A DNA stretch of 64,000 nt from CAVTLG01 sp963735495 (GTDB lineage: Bacteria; Chloroflexota; Ktedonobacteria; Ktedonobacterales; Ktedonobacteraceae), in contig CAVTLG010000009.1 in NCBI GenBank assembly GCA_963735495.1, positions 1,054,001 to 1,118,000 of the forward strand, read 5' to 3'. Made by a program: the position numbers and the translations under genes. Below the pieces are notes generated by a model. That model ran no database searches and was not told the DNA's origin. It saw only the letters and a list, made by a program, of their open reading frames with translations. Of the stretch, positions 54,807 to 63,837 are shown in pieces (within the stretch, counting starts at the first letter, position 1; the number at the start of each line of letters is the position of its first letter).

Positions 54807-55838
54807 TCAGGACAAGATTGTGCTTGCACGCACTTTTAGTTGAAAGGGAACCTCCACCCGTTCTGGGGGATCTGAGCGTGTTCCAAGGATGCGGCCAATC
54901 AAAAAAGTCGTGGCAATTCTGCCAATTTCTCGCTTATCCGGGGCAATGGTTGTTAATGAAGGTGCGCTGTACACGCCTTCATCAAGGTCATCAAAACCGA
55001 CGACCGCGACATCTTCGGGGACGCGATAGCCCGCTTGATACAAGGCATGCAAGGCTCCAAAAGCCGTTAAATCATTGAAACAAAATACGGCGTCAAACGG
55101 TTGACGGCTCTCCAGGAACGTTTTGAACGCCTGATAGCCGCTGGCTCGACTATGCTCAACAGGAGTCTGGATCATCAATTGGGGATCAAGAGGAAGTCCT
55201 GCGGCCAGCAGTGCCTCCTGATACCCCTGCCGGCGAAACTGGACCATTTCTCGGATATTCGCAGGAGCTTGCTGATCACCAAGCGCAACAATACGTCTTC
55301 GTCCCTGGCTGATCAAATGCCCCACCGCCATGCGCGCCGCCGCGACATTATCCACGACAATATGATCAAAGGGCAGATTCTGATCACCTTGAAAACGTTC
55401 CCCAATGAGAACCAGGCGCAAATCATGCTGGTGCGCCTGGTGTAAATCCTCAACACTTAACGCCAGTGGACTTAAAATAGCCCCGTCGATCAGATGAGGG
55501 CGCAATCCCTTAATAAGGCTTAGCTCATGCTCATAGTTCCCTCCGGTATGTTCAATGAGCACCTCGTAGGATTGTTCTGCAGCAGCTTCGATGACCGCAT
55601 AGCCAATATCGGCGAAATAATTATTGCTTAAATCAGGAATGGCCAGAGCCAGGACACCTGCCCGTTTCGTTCGCAAATAACGAGCTGAAAAATTGGGCTG
55701 ATAGTTCAATTCCTCAATCGCGTCTTGCACTCTCTTCCGCAATTCTGGACGCATAAAAGCATATCCATGCAAGGCATTTGAAACTGTCTGAATAGACACG
55801 CCTGCTCGTTGTGCCACGTCTTTCAATGTAACCGTCAT
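54807..55838 (-). CDS. LacI-family transcriptional repressor
   Basis: 343 residues from ATG 55838 (AAAGGA upstream). Helix-turn-helix and hinge MTVTLKDVAQRAGVSIQTVSNALHGYAFMRPELRKRVQDAIEELNYQPNFSARYLRTKRAG, then a periplasmic-binding-type effector domain (VLALAIPDLSNNYFADIGYAVIEAA, FDHIVVDNVAAARMAVGHLI, FDAVFCFNDLTAFGALHALYQAGYRVPEDVAVVGFDD). It probably represses the ABC-importer operon and itself: ATCTTGAACGTT occurs in both upstream regions. The inducer is a sugar; arabinose oligosaccharides are a guess from the GH51 and GH43-like neighbours. Confidence 0.93.
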   Translation of the reverse strand: MTVTLKDVAQRAGVSIQTVSNALHGYAFMRPELRKRVQDAIEELNYQPNFSARYLRTKRAGVLALAIPDLSNNYFADIGYAVIEAAAEQSYEVLIEHTGGNYEHELSLIKGLRPHLIDGAILSPLALSVEDLHQAHQHDLRLVLIGERFQGDQNLPFDHIVVDNVAAARMAVGHLISQGRRRIVALGDQQAPANIREMVQFRRQGYQEALLAAGLPLDPQLMIQTPVEHSRASGYQAFKTFLESRQPFDAVFCFNDLTAFGALHALYQAGYRVPEDVAVVGFDDLDEGVYSAPSLTTIAPDKREIGRIATTFLIGRILGTRSDPPERVEVPFQLKVRASTILS

Positions 55839-55877
55839 TGGGAATCCTTTCTCCTGCAAATGGATGTTGTATCCACC

Positions 55878-55892
55878 ATCTTGAACGTTCCA
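55878..55892. promoter_or_regulatory. LacI operator half-copy near its own gene
   Basis: ATCTTGAACGTTCCA, 40 bp before the repressor start, matches ATCTTGAACGTTACA in the main operator at 56017-56031 except for one base. The centre TTGAACGTTC has the CG-centred symmetry of LacI-family sites. Suggests autorepression. Confidence 0.7.
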
Positions 55893-55988
55893 TAGACTAT
55901 CATACGCGAACCGCCCCTGTCAAGTGTCGCCCCGGAGCCGCGTCGGAAGGACCACCCGCTGGCACGTTTCCGATGGTCTCTTTCCCTC

Positions 55989-56060
55989 TTGACAACATGG
56001 GCAGGCCCATGGTAATATCTTGAACGTTACACAGAACTGTGTAACGTTCAAGATATTACC
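55989..56060 (+). promoter_or_regulatory. Sigma70-like promoter with palindromic operator
   Basis: TTGACA (55989-55994), an 18-bp gap and TAATAT (56013-56018) form a good promoter. A perfect inverted repeat with 24-bp arms (56011-56034 and 56037-56060, centre AA) covers the -10 box and start region. Each arm contains a TTGAACGTTACA site. Bound repressor would block RNA polymerase directly. It leaves a leader of about 150 bases before the first gene. Confidence 0.85.
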
Positions 56061-56173
56061 GTCAAGAGACAGAGAGCGTTTCTACTGGAGTATCTTTTTC
56101 TCTTTGGTATCGATGTGTGAAGTCTCTTTTTGACAGTGATGTCAGATTTCATCGACAGGAGGGTTTCCGTCCT

Positions 56174-57538
56174 ATGACAACCACCACACCAAAGGCGCCC
56201 CTATCCCGCATGAAACGTCGTCGTTTTCTGGCCAACTCTGCTCTCGCGTTAGGAGCGCTCAGCGGTGCAGAGACACTCCTCGCTGCTTGCGGAAGCACCA
56301 GCAGTACGAGCGGAGGCACCAGCACTATTTCGGTCATGTTTGACCCGAATGATCTCTCCACTGCCGTCATTAACGAATTCATGCAGCTCAACCCGACGAT
56401 CAAAGTCAAGTTTCTGGCCTCTGATGCGGTGAAGCTGGCCTCGTCTTTGGCGGCTGGCAATCCCCCGGATGTCGTCGAAAGCGCGGGCGTGACCACGACC
56501 TCAAATTATGCCGCGCGTGGGCTGATGACCAATCTTGATCCTTATTTTGCCAGTAGCAAGGTGCTCAAAATTGATGACCTGTCTCCAGTCAATGACGCCT
56601 GGCGTTTCGATACCTCGACATTGACGCAGGGAACAGGTCCCCGCTATGGGATGACCAAGGACTGGTCCCTGGATTATATGCTCTGGTTCGATGAGCGGCA
56701 ATTTACGCGAGCGGGGGTAGCAGTTCCGAGCGCGACCACGCCTCTGACCTATGACCAGCTCCTAAAACTGGGCCAGGCGCTGACGGTGCGCCAGGGTGGC
56801 AAAATCCAGACCTATGGCCTCGACTGGAACCTCTACCTGGCACACATCATGCAAATGATCGCCCAACAGGGTGGTTCACTCTTCAACAGCGATCTTACCC
56901 AGGTCGATTTTACGACACCAGAAGCCAGCAAAGCTATGCGATGGTTTTATGACCTGGGGAAGGCGCATATCAGCAATAGCCCTATCGACGCTTCCAGCGA
57001 CTGGGAATGGCCATTGATGCAAGCCAAACGCCTGAGCGTTGCTCAGTTGGGTTACTGGTACGGCGGAGAAATTATCACCTCGACGGATGATCTGCCTGAG
57101 CACGTGGTCTTTGCCCCTGCGCCAGTGATGGGTTCTACGCGCGTCAGTACATGCGGTGCTGCGGTCGGCGGGTGGATTCCGCAAATCTCACGCAATAAAG
57201 ATGCGGCCTGGAAATTTATGGAGTACTTCTTTGGAGGGAAACCCGCCCAGGATCGCGCGAAAAGCGGCTTTGGCTATCCAGCTCTCAAATCGCTGCAAGC
57301 CTTGCAACCGCAGGGCAAGCCCTTCCAGAAAGAAGCTTTTGAGGTAAGCCAGCAAGAAATGCCCTATGTGAAGGTGTTGAAATATAGCCCGTATGCCAGC
57401 GCTGATGCCATAGATTCGGCGCTCACAACAAACGTGACTGCCGCGCTGCAAAATCGCGTGAGTTTTGATGGGATGCTGACTCAACTCACTCAAACCATCA
57501 ATCTCCTTTTACAGCAAGGAAAAGAGCAGATTGGATAA
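56174..57538 (+). CDS. Sugar-binding lipoprotein of an ABC importer
   Basis: 454 residues. KRRRFLANSALALGALSGAETLLAACGS is a Tat-type signal with a lipobox (LLAAC), so the protein is anchored outside the membrane. The mature part has the two-lobed SBP fold of CUT1 systems (TISVMFDPNDLSTAVINEFMQLNPTIKVKFL, SSLAAGNPPDVVESAG, AGVAVPSATTPLTYDQLLKLGQALTV, GGWIPQISRNKDAAWKFMEYFF). AGGAGGG precedes ATG 56174. First gene of the LacI-controlled operon. No ATPase gene is in the operon; an MsmK-type shared ATPase would be needed. Confidence 0.92.
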   Translation: MTTTTPKAPLSRMKRRRFLANSALALGALSGAETLLAACGSTSSTSGGTSTISVMFDPNDLSTAVINEFMQLNPTIKVKFLASDAVKLASSLAAGNPPDVVESAGVTTTSNYAARGLMTNLDPYFASSKVLKIDDLSPVNDAWRFDTSTLTQGTGPRYGMTKDWSLDYMLWFDERQFTRAGVAVPSATTPLTYDQLLKLGQALTVRQGGKIQTYGLDWNLYLAHIMQMIAQQGGSLFNSDLTQVDFTTPEASKAMRWFYDLGKAHISNSPIDASSDWEWPLMQAKRLSVAQLGYWYGGEIITSTDDLPEHVVFAPAPVMGSTRVSTCGAAVGGWIPQISRNKDAAWKFMEYFFGGKPAQDRAKSGFGYPALKSLQALQPQGKPFQKEAFEVSQQEMPYVKVLKYSPYASADAIDSALTTNVTAALQNRVSFDGMLTQLTQTINLLLQQGKEQIG

Positions 57539-57547
57539 GAATTAACT

Positions 57548-57581
57548 TATTGCAGTTGTATTGTGAAATACAACTGCAATA
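57548..57581 (+). promoter_or_regulatory. Intercistronic stem-loop
   Basis: TATTGCAGTTGTATT (57548-57562) pairs perfectly with 57567-57581 around a GTGA loop, between the binding-protein gene and the first permease. Such hairpins often protect the upstream message and raise binding-protein levels over permease levels. Confidence 0.7.
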
Positions 57582-57597
57582 GAAGGAGGAATCTTCC

Positions 57598-58599
57598 GTG
57601 ACGCTTGCTTATTCTGATCGTGCAGAAGGTCAGGCCAATCGCTCACCTACCCGAGCGCTCCCACACCGGCGCTGGCGGCGCTATAACAAGTGGACGTTCT
57701 ACGCCTTCATCGCCCCCTGGGGGTTGGGCTTTTTGTTCCTGACGGTTATCCCCCTGGTATATGCGCTCGTGGTGAGCTTTACCAACTTTGATGGGATCTC
57801 TGCGTACTGGCATTTTGTCGGACTGCGCAATTATCAGGAGGCATTCGGTGATCCAACCACCTGGTATAGTCTCTCGCGCAGCCTCCTGCTGGTGTTCATT
57901 GTCGTGCCACTCTCCGTAGGAGGAGGACTTGGCCTGGCTCTCTTGCTCAATCAAGAGCTCCGAGCCAGAGGCTTCTTTCGCACGATCTTCTATCTTCCTT
58001 CGGTCATCCCCGCTGTCTCAGCGGCGATTATGTGGAAACTCATCTTTGATCGCGATACCGGGGCACTCAATGCACTGATCGAGCATCTGGGTATTCCTGC
58101 CATCAGCTGGCTGCAAGATCCAAGTGCTTTTTATGCCTTGATCACCGTTATGCTTTGGGGCCTGGGTGGCGGTATGGTCATCTCTCTAGCGGGCCTGCAA
58201 AGTATTCCGGCAGAGCTACTAGAGAGCGCGGCAGTCGAGGGGGCCAGCCGCTGGCTTGTTTTTCGCCGCATTACGCTGCCTCTGCTGTCGCCGATGTTGT
58301 TTTTCCAGGTGGTGACAGGGGTGATTGCAACCTTTAATGTATTTGTTCAGGCACAATTGTTGATAACACAGGGAGCAGTCAACATTGGTGGGCAAATTGG
58401 CAGTGTTCCCTATGGCAATTTGCTCTATATGGTCAATGTCTGGAATCAGTTCTTCCTGAATCAACGCTTCGGTTACGGTTCGGCACTTCTGTGGATACTC
58501 TTTCTCCTGGTTTTGGGATTAACATTGATCATCTTCCGCAGCAGTTCTTTGTGGGTGTACTACGAAGTTGAGCAAGATCCAGAGAAAGGAAAGCAGTGA
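57598..58599 (+). CDS. ABC sugar permease, MalF/UgpA type
   Basis: 333 residues, six membrane helices after a basic N terminus. The inner-membrane EAA loop (ELLESAAVEGASRWLVFRRITLPLLSPMLFF) couples to the ATPase. GTG 57598 has GGAGG 9-10 bases upstream. One base separates it from the next gene. CUT1 subfamily by sequence pattern (FYLPSVIPAVSAAIMWKLIFD). Confidence 0.93.
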   Translation: MTLAYSDRAEGQANRSPTRALPHRRWRRYNKWTFYAFIAPWGLGFLFLTVIPLVYALVVSFTNFDGISAYWHFVGLRNYQEAFGDPTTWYSLSRSLLLVFIVVPLSVGGGLGLALLLNQELRARGFFRTIFYLPSVIPAVSAAIMWKLIFDRDTGALNALIEHLGIPAISWLQDPSAFYALITVMLWGLGGGMVISLAGLQSIPAELLESAAVEGASRWLVFRRITLPLLSPMLFFQVVTGVIATFNVFVQAQLLITQGAVNIGGQIGSVPYGNLLYMVNVWNQFFLNQRFGYGSALLWILFLLVLGLTLIIFRSSSLWVYYEVEQDPEKGKQ

Positions 58600-58600
58600 G

Positions 58601-59510
58601 ATGGTATCTGAAACACTCTCACCAAAAAGACCCCGGATCTCACAGACAAGGGCACAGAGATCCTTTGCTCGCCGCGCATACTGGCGACAAACACGTCGAA
58701 CTGGTACGACGTATGTGCTTTTGATCGTGCTGGCCATGCTTTTTCTGGCTCCGTTCATCTGGCTGGTGGATATAGCCTTGAAAAATGGGAGCGACCTGGC
58801 GGAGTTTCCTATTCAATGGCTGCCCAGCCGGTGGAACTGGGAGAATTTCTGGTCTGCTGTCAACGCTGCCCCTTTCTGGCAGGATGCTCAGAACTCGCTG
58901 ATCCTGGCTTTGCTCAATGCAAGCCTGACCACGATTACCAGCGCGCTCGTTGGCTTTGGCTTTGCTCGTCTGTATGGTCCAGGGAAAAAGTACTTCTTTC
59001 TGGTGATGCTCTCGACGCTGATGCTGCCTCAAATTATCACCCTCATTCCGACCTATATCGAGTTTCTCTCACTTTGGCCTGATCGATACCTACTGGCCCT
59101 GGGTACTCTGGGGCTTATCTGGCTCGGCCTTTTTGAGTTTTCTCTTTCGGCAAGCATTTTCCAACATCCCCCAGGAGTTGGAGGAAGCGGCTTTACTTGA
59201 TGGATGCAACTACGTGCAGATCTTCTGGCGCATTTTTCTCCCCCTTTCGTTGCCGGTGATCGCGACGGCGTTTCTTCTCCAGTTTACGTATGTATGGGGA
59301 GATTACGTTGCACCCAGCCTGCTCCTCAGCGGAGATAATACAACGCTCTCAGTCGCTATCACGCTTGGCTATCGAGATGCGCATGATAATCTCTTGCCCA
59401 ATGTGCAAGCGGCGGCCTCATTGCTCTATATTCTCCCTATGCTCGTGTTGTTCTTTGGGGCACAGCGCTTCTTTGTACGCGGTATCGCATCAACAGGGCT
59501 CAAAGGATAA
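58601..59510 (+). pseudogene. ABC sugar permease, MalG type, frameshifted
   Basis: The first frame (58601 to about 59130) gives membrane helices and LSTLMLPQIITLIPTYIEFLSLWPDRYLLALGTLGLIWLGL. The second (about 59131-59510) continues SFLFRQAFSNIPQELEEAALLDGCNYVQIFWRIFLPLSLPVIATA with the EAA loop. One T too many in a TTTTT run near 59126-59130 separates them; removing it gives GLLSFLFRQAF, a normal 302-residue permease. Either a recent inactivating slip or a sequencing error. If genuine, the importer is dead. Confidence 0.85.
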
Positions 59511-59583
59511 GGTCCGCTTTTCATCCACTTTCCAGGTGGAAACAATTTTCACCTTGTTTACAAATAGAAATAGAAGGAAACGA

Positions 59584-60540
59584 ATGCAATCTCTCAGTGC
59601 TCCCATGCCCCTCTTTCGCGATCCCATCTACGGTGGAGCTGCTGACCCGACTATTCTCTGGCATCGACAAGAGCAAGCATGGTGGTTACTGTATACCAGT
59701 CGGCGAGCCACGATCGAAGGCCCAGGTCTGGCCTGGTGTCATGGCAGCGCAATAGGAGTGGCCTCTTCTGTTGATGGGGGACACTCCTGGCTCTATCGCG
59801 GAACATTACCGGGATTAGATTTTGAATCGGGTCACAATACCTTCTGGGCGCCTGAAGTTCTCTGGCATCAAGATAGATATCATATGTACGTCAGCTATAT
59901 TCAAGGGATTCCTCAGGACTGGTCCGGCTCCCGTTCCATTGTCCATTTTACCAGCAAAACTGGTTGGAACTGGCACTTCGAGTCCGTTCTGCCTCTCTCT
60001 TCTTCACAAGTCATTGATGCATGTGTCCATCAAATGCCCGATGGGAGTTGGCGAATGTGGTATAAGGACGAGGCCGCGCAGCATGTAACATACGCTGCGA
60101 ACAGTGGAGATCTCTATCACTGGCAGGTCGTTGGTCCTGTGATTACGGATTGTCCTCATGAAGGCCCCAATGTCTTTTTCTGGCAGGGGGCCTACTGGAT
60201 GATCACTGATCCCTGGTGCGGTCTGGCCGTCTACCGCTCGGATGATGCCATCTCCTGGAGCCGCCAAACCACGAATTTGCTTACAAAGCCAGACCCACGA
60301 ACGGGAGATGTTCACCGCGCTCACCATGCTGATGTCCTGGTGGTGGGTGAACAGGCTATCCTTTTTTATCATGTCCATCCCGAAGGAGATGAAGGAGACG
60401 AGCAGACAGCCTTGGAGGTCCTTTCGGGCAACCAACGCCGGTCGTGGCTGTATGCCGCTCCATTAAGAAGAGATGGTTCGACCATCACCTGTTCCTGGAC
60501 GCCAGCCAGGTTGAACCTGGTGTCAGGAAAACGCTTCTGA
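59584..60540 (+). CDS. GH43-like five-bladed propeller glycosidase
   Basis: 318 residues without a signal peptide, so cytoplasmic. The pattern FRDPIYGGAADPTILWHRQEQAWWLLYTSRRA (Asp of ADPTI is the likely base), HNTFWAPEVLWHQDRYHMYVSYI, DACVHQMPDGSWRMWYKDE and DCPHEGPNVFFWQGAYWMITD (Glu likely acid) fits clan GH-F and related propellers (GH43, GH117). It probably splits imported oligosaccharides. GAAGGAAACG before ATG 59584. Substrate not determinable; arabinan or galactan-type are options. The gap 60541-60795 has no supported gene. Confidence 0.8.
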   Translation: MQSLSAPMPLFRDPIYGGAADPTILWHRQEQAWWLLYTSRRATIEGPGLAWCHGSAIGVASSVDGGHSWLYRGTLPGLDFESGHNTFWAPEVLWHQDRYHMYVSYIQGIPQDWSGSRSIVHFTSKTGWNWHFESVLPLSSSQVIDACVHQMPDGSWRMWYKDEAAQHVTYAANSGDLYHWQVVGPVITDCPHEGPNVFFWQGAYWMITDPWCGLAVYRSDDAISWSRQTTNLLTKPDPRTGDVHRAHHADVLVVGEQAILFYHVHPEGDEGDEQTALEVLSGNQRRSWLYAAPLRRDGSTITCSWTPARLNLVSGKRF

Positions 60541-60795
60541 TCCTGAAAGGAGGTGATGCCAGGTCAGATATTCTACGCATGGACCGTCAGTTGCCGGTAC
60601 GGGTCCTCATCATTGGCTTTTGCGGTAATGCCATTTTTGTCGTTTGCTACCACGTTTCTGTTCCGATGAAGGACAGGGAGAAATTCTCCCATCAAAGGCA
60701 GGCATCCTTAACCGGTAAAGACAAGAGCATCCGCTGGGATCTCTTGTCGAATACCCCAGCATCGCTGCTGATATCAACGAAAGGACAGATCACCT

Positions 60796-63648
60796 ATGAT
60801 CAACACCGTTTCCTCCTCCCTTTGGCAACGATGGCAGAGACGCCATCTCCGAATTGCCATCATCGTCATTACCCTGGCCACCATGCTGACAAGCATGACG
60901 CTCCTGGTGTCGCCTCACCAGGCAAAAGCTGCGTGTACGACGTATTACATCTCGCCCACGGGCAATGATAGCAACTCGGGCTGCTCCACCAGTTCCCCCT
61001 GGCAGACCATTACCCAGGTGAATGCCACCACCTTTGCGGCGGGCAATCAGATCCTGTTCCAGGATGGTGGTTCCTGGACTGGCGAGTTGCATCCACTTGG
61101 TTCAGGCAGTTCCGGCAATCCTATCGTGATCTCCAACTATGGCACCGGCGCCGCTCCGATTATCGCTGGCAATGGCGCGACCGCAGCGCTGTACCTCGAC
61201 AACCAGTCGTACTGGACGATCCAGAACCTGGAGATCACCAACACCGCGAGCACCCCGGCGGTGCGCAGCGGCATCCAACTCCAGAACGACACGAGTGGCA
61301 TCCTGAATAGCATCCACATTCTGAACAACAATATCCACGATGTCACCGGCTATTGGACAAATGCAAATGGGCAGCCTTCGAACTCGGCGGGCATCGGGGT
61401 TAACCAGAGTGACGCCTACACCACCAACGGGTGGGACGATCTGCTCATCCAGGGCAACACCCTCAATCACACCGACGCCGCTGGTATCTACGTCGGCTCG
61501 ACCGGCGGAAACAACCATGCCACGGACAACACGAACGTCGTCATCTCCAACAACACCATGAATGACGCGGGCGGCAACGACATTGTGTGTTTGTATTGTG
61601 CGTCTCCCATCGTGCAGTATAACCTGATCACCAATAGCGGCTATCGCTACTCGGGCGCCGGTCTCTGGATGACGGTCAACACCAACGGGGTCTGGCAGTA
61701 CAACGAGGTGGCCCAGCAGTGGCGAAATCGCTCGGACGGCGAAGCGTTCGATATGGACTGGGGTAATAACGGTGTTACCATCCAGTACAATTACACCCAT
61801 GATAACCCATTTGGTTTCTTTGAGTTCTGTTGCACCTCGACGTTTGGTGCCACCAGCGGCGTTATTCGCTACAACATCAGCCAGAACGACGGCGACCTCA
61901 ACAGCGCTCTCTCAACATTCGCTGGAGTCCATACGTCCGGTACCACGCAGATATACAACAATACCATTTATATGGGACCAGGCGACAACGGGGGTATCAC
62001 CAACGACTGCCCTTCTACCAGCAATCTCACGCTCAGCAACAACATCTTTGACATTCTCGGCAGTGGCGGCTACCCCTCGTGTACCACAGAAACATGGAGC
62101 CACAATACGTTCTTCGGCAACCATCCATCGAGTGAGCCAGCTGACCCGAACAAGCTGACCACCGATCCGCTCTTTTTGGCCCCCGGAGGAGCTGGCTATG
62201 GCCGCAGCACGGCCACGGCGTATGAATTGCAACCGAACTCACCCGAACTGGGTTCCGGGACCCTGATCTCCAATAACGGTGGCCTCGATTTCTTTGGCAA
62301 CAGCGTCTCCTCGACCGCCGCCCCCAACCGCGGAGCTTACAACAGTGCGGGTGTCGCGCAGACGCAGCAGTATGGGGCCTATTGGACCTTTGATCAGGGT
62401 ACAGGGACATACGCTCCAGACGCTACCAACGACGGGAATAACGGAACGCTCCAATCCGGGGCATCGTGGACCACCGGCGTGGTCGGACCCTATGCGGTGA
62501 GCTTGAACGGCGCCTCCAACAGCTGGGTAGACGTGCCCACGACCGCGATCGATACCAGCCAGAGCTACTCGGTGGCTGCCTGGGTCAACCTGAACTCCGT
62601 CACCGGCAACAACCAGACCATTGCCAGTATCGACGGCAACAACATCAGCCCCTTCTATTTGCAGCTCGATTCGGGGAAATTCTGGTTTACGGAGCGCAGC
62701 AGCGACTCCACCTCTTCCAGCTACACCCGGGTCGGCGGTTTCAGTGTCACGGCTGGCACGTGGTATCACGTGGTAGGCACCTACGACAACAGTGCCCATA
62801 CCATGGCGCTCTGGGTGAACGGCGTCTTGCAGGGGACCGCTTCCTTCTCCTCGCCCTGGAAGGCCACCGGGCACACCACAATCGGTCGTGCCAAGTGGAA
62901 CGGGGCCAATGTCGACTTCGTCAACGGCGCGATCGATGACGTACGTATGTATCCCCGTGTCCTGGATCGCCAGGAGATCGTGGCACTGGCGACGGTGCCT
63001 ACTGCCGACTTCGAGTTTGACGAAGGGACTGGCACGCAGATGACCAACTTCTTTGCCAACACCCCACCAGGCACGCTCACCGGCCATGCCACCTGGACGA
63101 CTGGCAAAGTGGGTCCTTACGCGCTGAGCCTCGATGGCAGCACCAGGACCGGAGTGGACATTGAAGCTGCTGCGGTCGATACCAGCCAGAGCTACTCGGT
63201 ATCTGCCTGGGTCAACCTGAACTCCGTCACCGGCAATAACCAGACCTTTGCCAGCATCTGCGGCACGAATATCGCCCCCAGTGGATCGAGCATCTGCGCC
63301 TTCTACTTGCAGTTGTCCGGAGGCAAATTCACCTTTGCGGAGCGCAGCAGCGACAGCACCAGCTCCAGCGCTACCGTGGTAACCGGCCTCAGTCCCACGA
63401 CCGGTACGTGGTATCACGTGGTGGGCACCTACGACAACAGTGCCCATACCATGGCGCTCTGGGTGAATGGCGTCTTGCAGGGGACCGCTTCCTTCTCCTC
63501 GCCCTGGAAAGCGAACGGGTTCACGATGATCGGCCATGCCCTGTGGAATGCCACCGAGGTGGATTGGACCAACGGTGCCATCGATGACGTGCATTTCTAC
63601 AACCGCGTGCTTACTTCCACCGAGATAGGAGAACTGGCCGCCGGGTAG
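60796..63648 (+). CDS. Secreted beta-helix protein with two LamG domains
   Basis: 950 residues. A signal peptide (HLRIAIIVITLATMLTSMTLLVSPHQAKAA) starts the chain. A right-handed parallel beta-helix follows (about 45-515: YYISPTGNDSNSGCSTSSPWQTITQVN, IQNLEITN, IHILNNNIHDVTG, VVISNNTMNDAGGND, TLSNNIFDILG), the fold of polysaccharide lyases and hydrolases. Then come two LamG/concanavalin-like domains (about 530-730 and 735-950) sharing DTSQSYSVxAWVNLNSVTGNNQT and GTWYHVVGTYDNSAHTMALWVNGVLQGTASFSSPWK. It probably attacks or binds polysaccharide outside the cell. An AAAGGA lies upstream of ATG 60796. Last gene of the sugar locus, possibly with its own promoter. Confidence 0.88.
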   Translation: MINTVSSSLWQRWQRRHLRIAIIVITLATMLTSMTLLVSPHQAKAACTTYYISPTGNDSNSGCSTSSPWQTITQVNATTFAAGNQILFQDGGSWTGELHPLGSGSSGNPIVISNYGTGAAPIIAGNGATAALYLDNQSYWTIQNLEITNTASTPAVRSGIQLQNDTSGILNSIHILNNNIHDVTGYWTNANGQPSNSAGIGVNQSDAYTTNGWDDLLIQGNTLNHTDAAGIYVGSTGGNNHATDNTNVVISNNTMNDAGGNDIVCLYCASPIVQYNLITNSGYRYSGAGLWMTVNTNGVWQYNEVAQQWRNRSDGEAFDMDWGNNGVTIQYNYTHDNPFGFFEFCCTSTFGATSGVIRYNISQNDGDLNSALSTFAGVHTSGTTQIYNNTIYMGPGDNGGITNDCPSTSNLTLSNNIFDILGSGGYPSCTTETWSHNTFFGNHPSSEPADPNKLTTDPLFLAPGGAGYGRSTATAYELQPNSPELGSGTLISNNGGLDFFGNSVSSTAAPNRGAYNSAGVAQTQQYGAYWTFDQGTGTYAPDATNDGNNGTLQSGASWTTGVVGPYAVSLNGASNSWVDVPTTAIDTSQSYSVAAWVNLNSVTGNNQTIASIDGNNISPFYLQLDSGKFWFTERSSDSTSSSYTRVGGFSVTAGTWYHVVGTYDNSAHTMALWVNGVLQGTASFSSPWKATGHTTIGRAKWNGANVDFVNGAIDDVRMYPRVLDRQEIVALATVPTADFEFDEGTGTQMTNFFANTPPGTLTGHATWTTGKVGPYALSLDGSTRTGVDIEAAAVDTSQSYSVSAWVNLNSVTGNNQTFASICGTNIAPSGSSICAFYLQLSGGKFTFAERSSDSTSSSATVVTGLSPTTGTWYHVVGTYDNSAHTMALWVNGVLQGTASFSSPWKANGFTMIGHALWNATEVDWTNGAIDDVHFYNRVLTSTEIGELAAG

Positions 63649-63659
63649 GGGAATGTGAA

Positions 63660-63741
63660 GATGCCATCCCCGAATGTTGTGTAATTGGCCTGCTGAATCG
63701 GCCTGGCAGCGTTCGATTACACAAAAAGTGGGGATAGCATC
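63660..63741. repeat. Imperfect 82-bp hairpin behind the beta-helix gene
   Basis: GATGCCATCCCC (63660-63671) pairs with GGGGATAGCATC (63730-63741, one mismatch), and TTGTGTAAT (63677-63685) with ATTACACAA (63716-63724). A second hairpin, GCAGGATGCCG (63752-63762) with 63780-63790, follows. They may end transcription or represent a small mobile palindrome. Confidence 0.6.
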
Positions 63742-63837
63742 GGATGTGGGAGCAGGATGCCGATCGTCTCAGTACGGCACGGCATCCTGCGTTCTGGGTG
63801 TCAAAAAAGCAGTAGGTGAAGGCCAGGAAGGTGTAAG

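Noticed and set aside
60444..60968. A 174-codon ORF over the gap between the glycosidase and the beta-helix gene
   Set aside because: It overlaps both neighbours out of frame and shows no protein-like pattern.
62239..63594. A 451-codon minus-strand ORF
   Set aside because: It runs antisense through the beta-helix/LamG gene, repeats itself because the LamG DNA is duplicated, and has no plausible domain or ribosome site.
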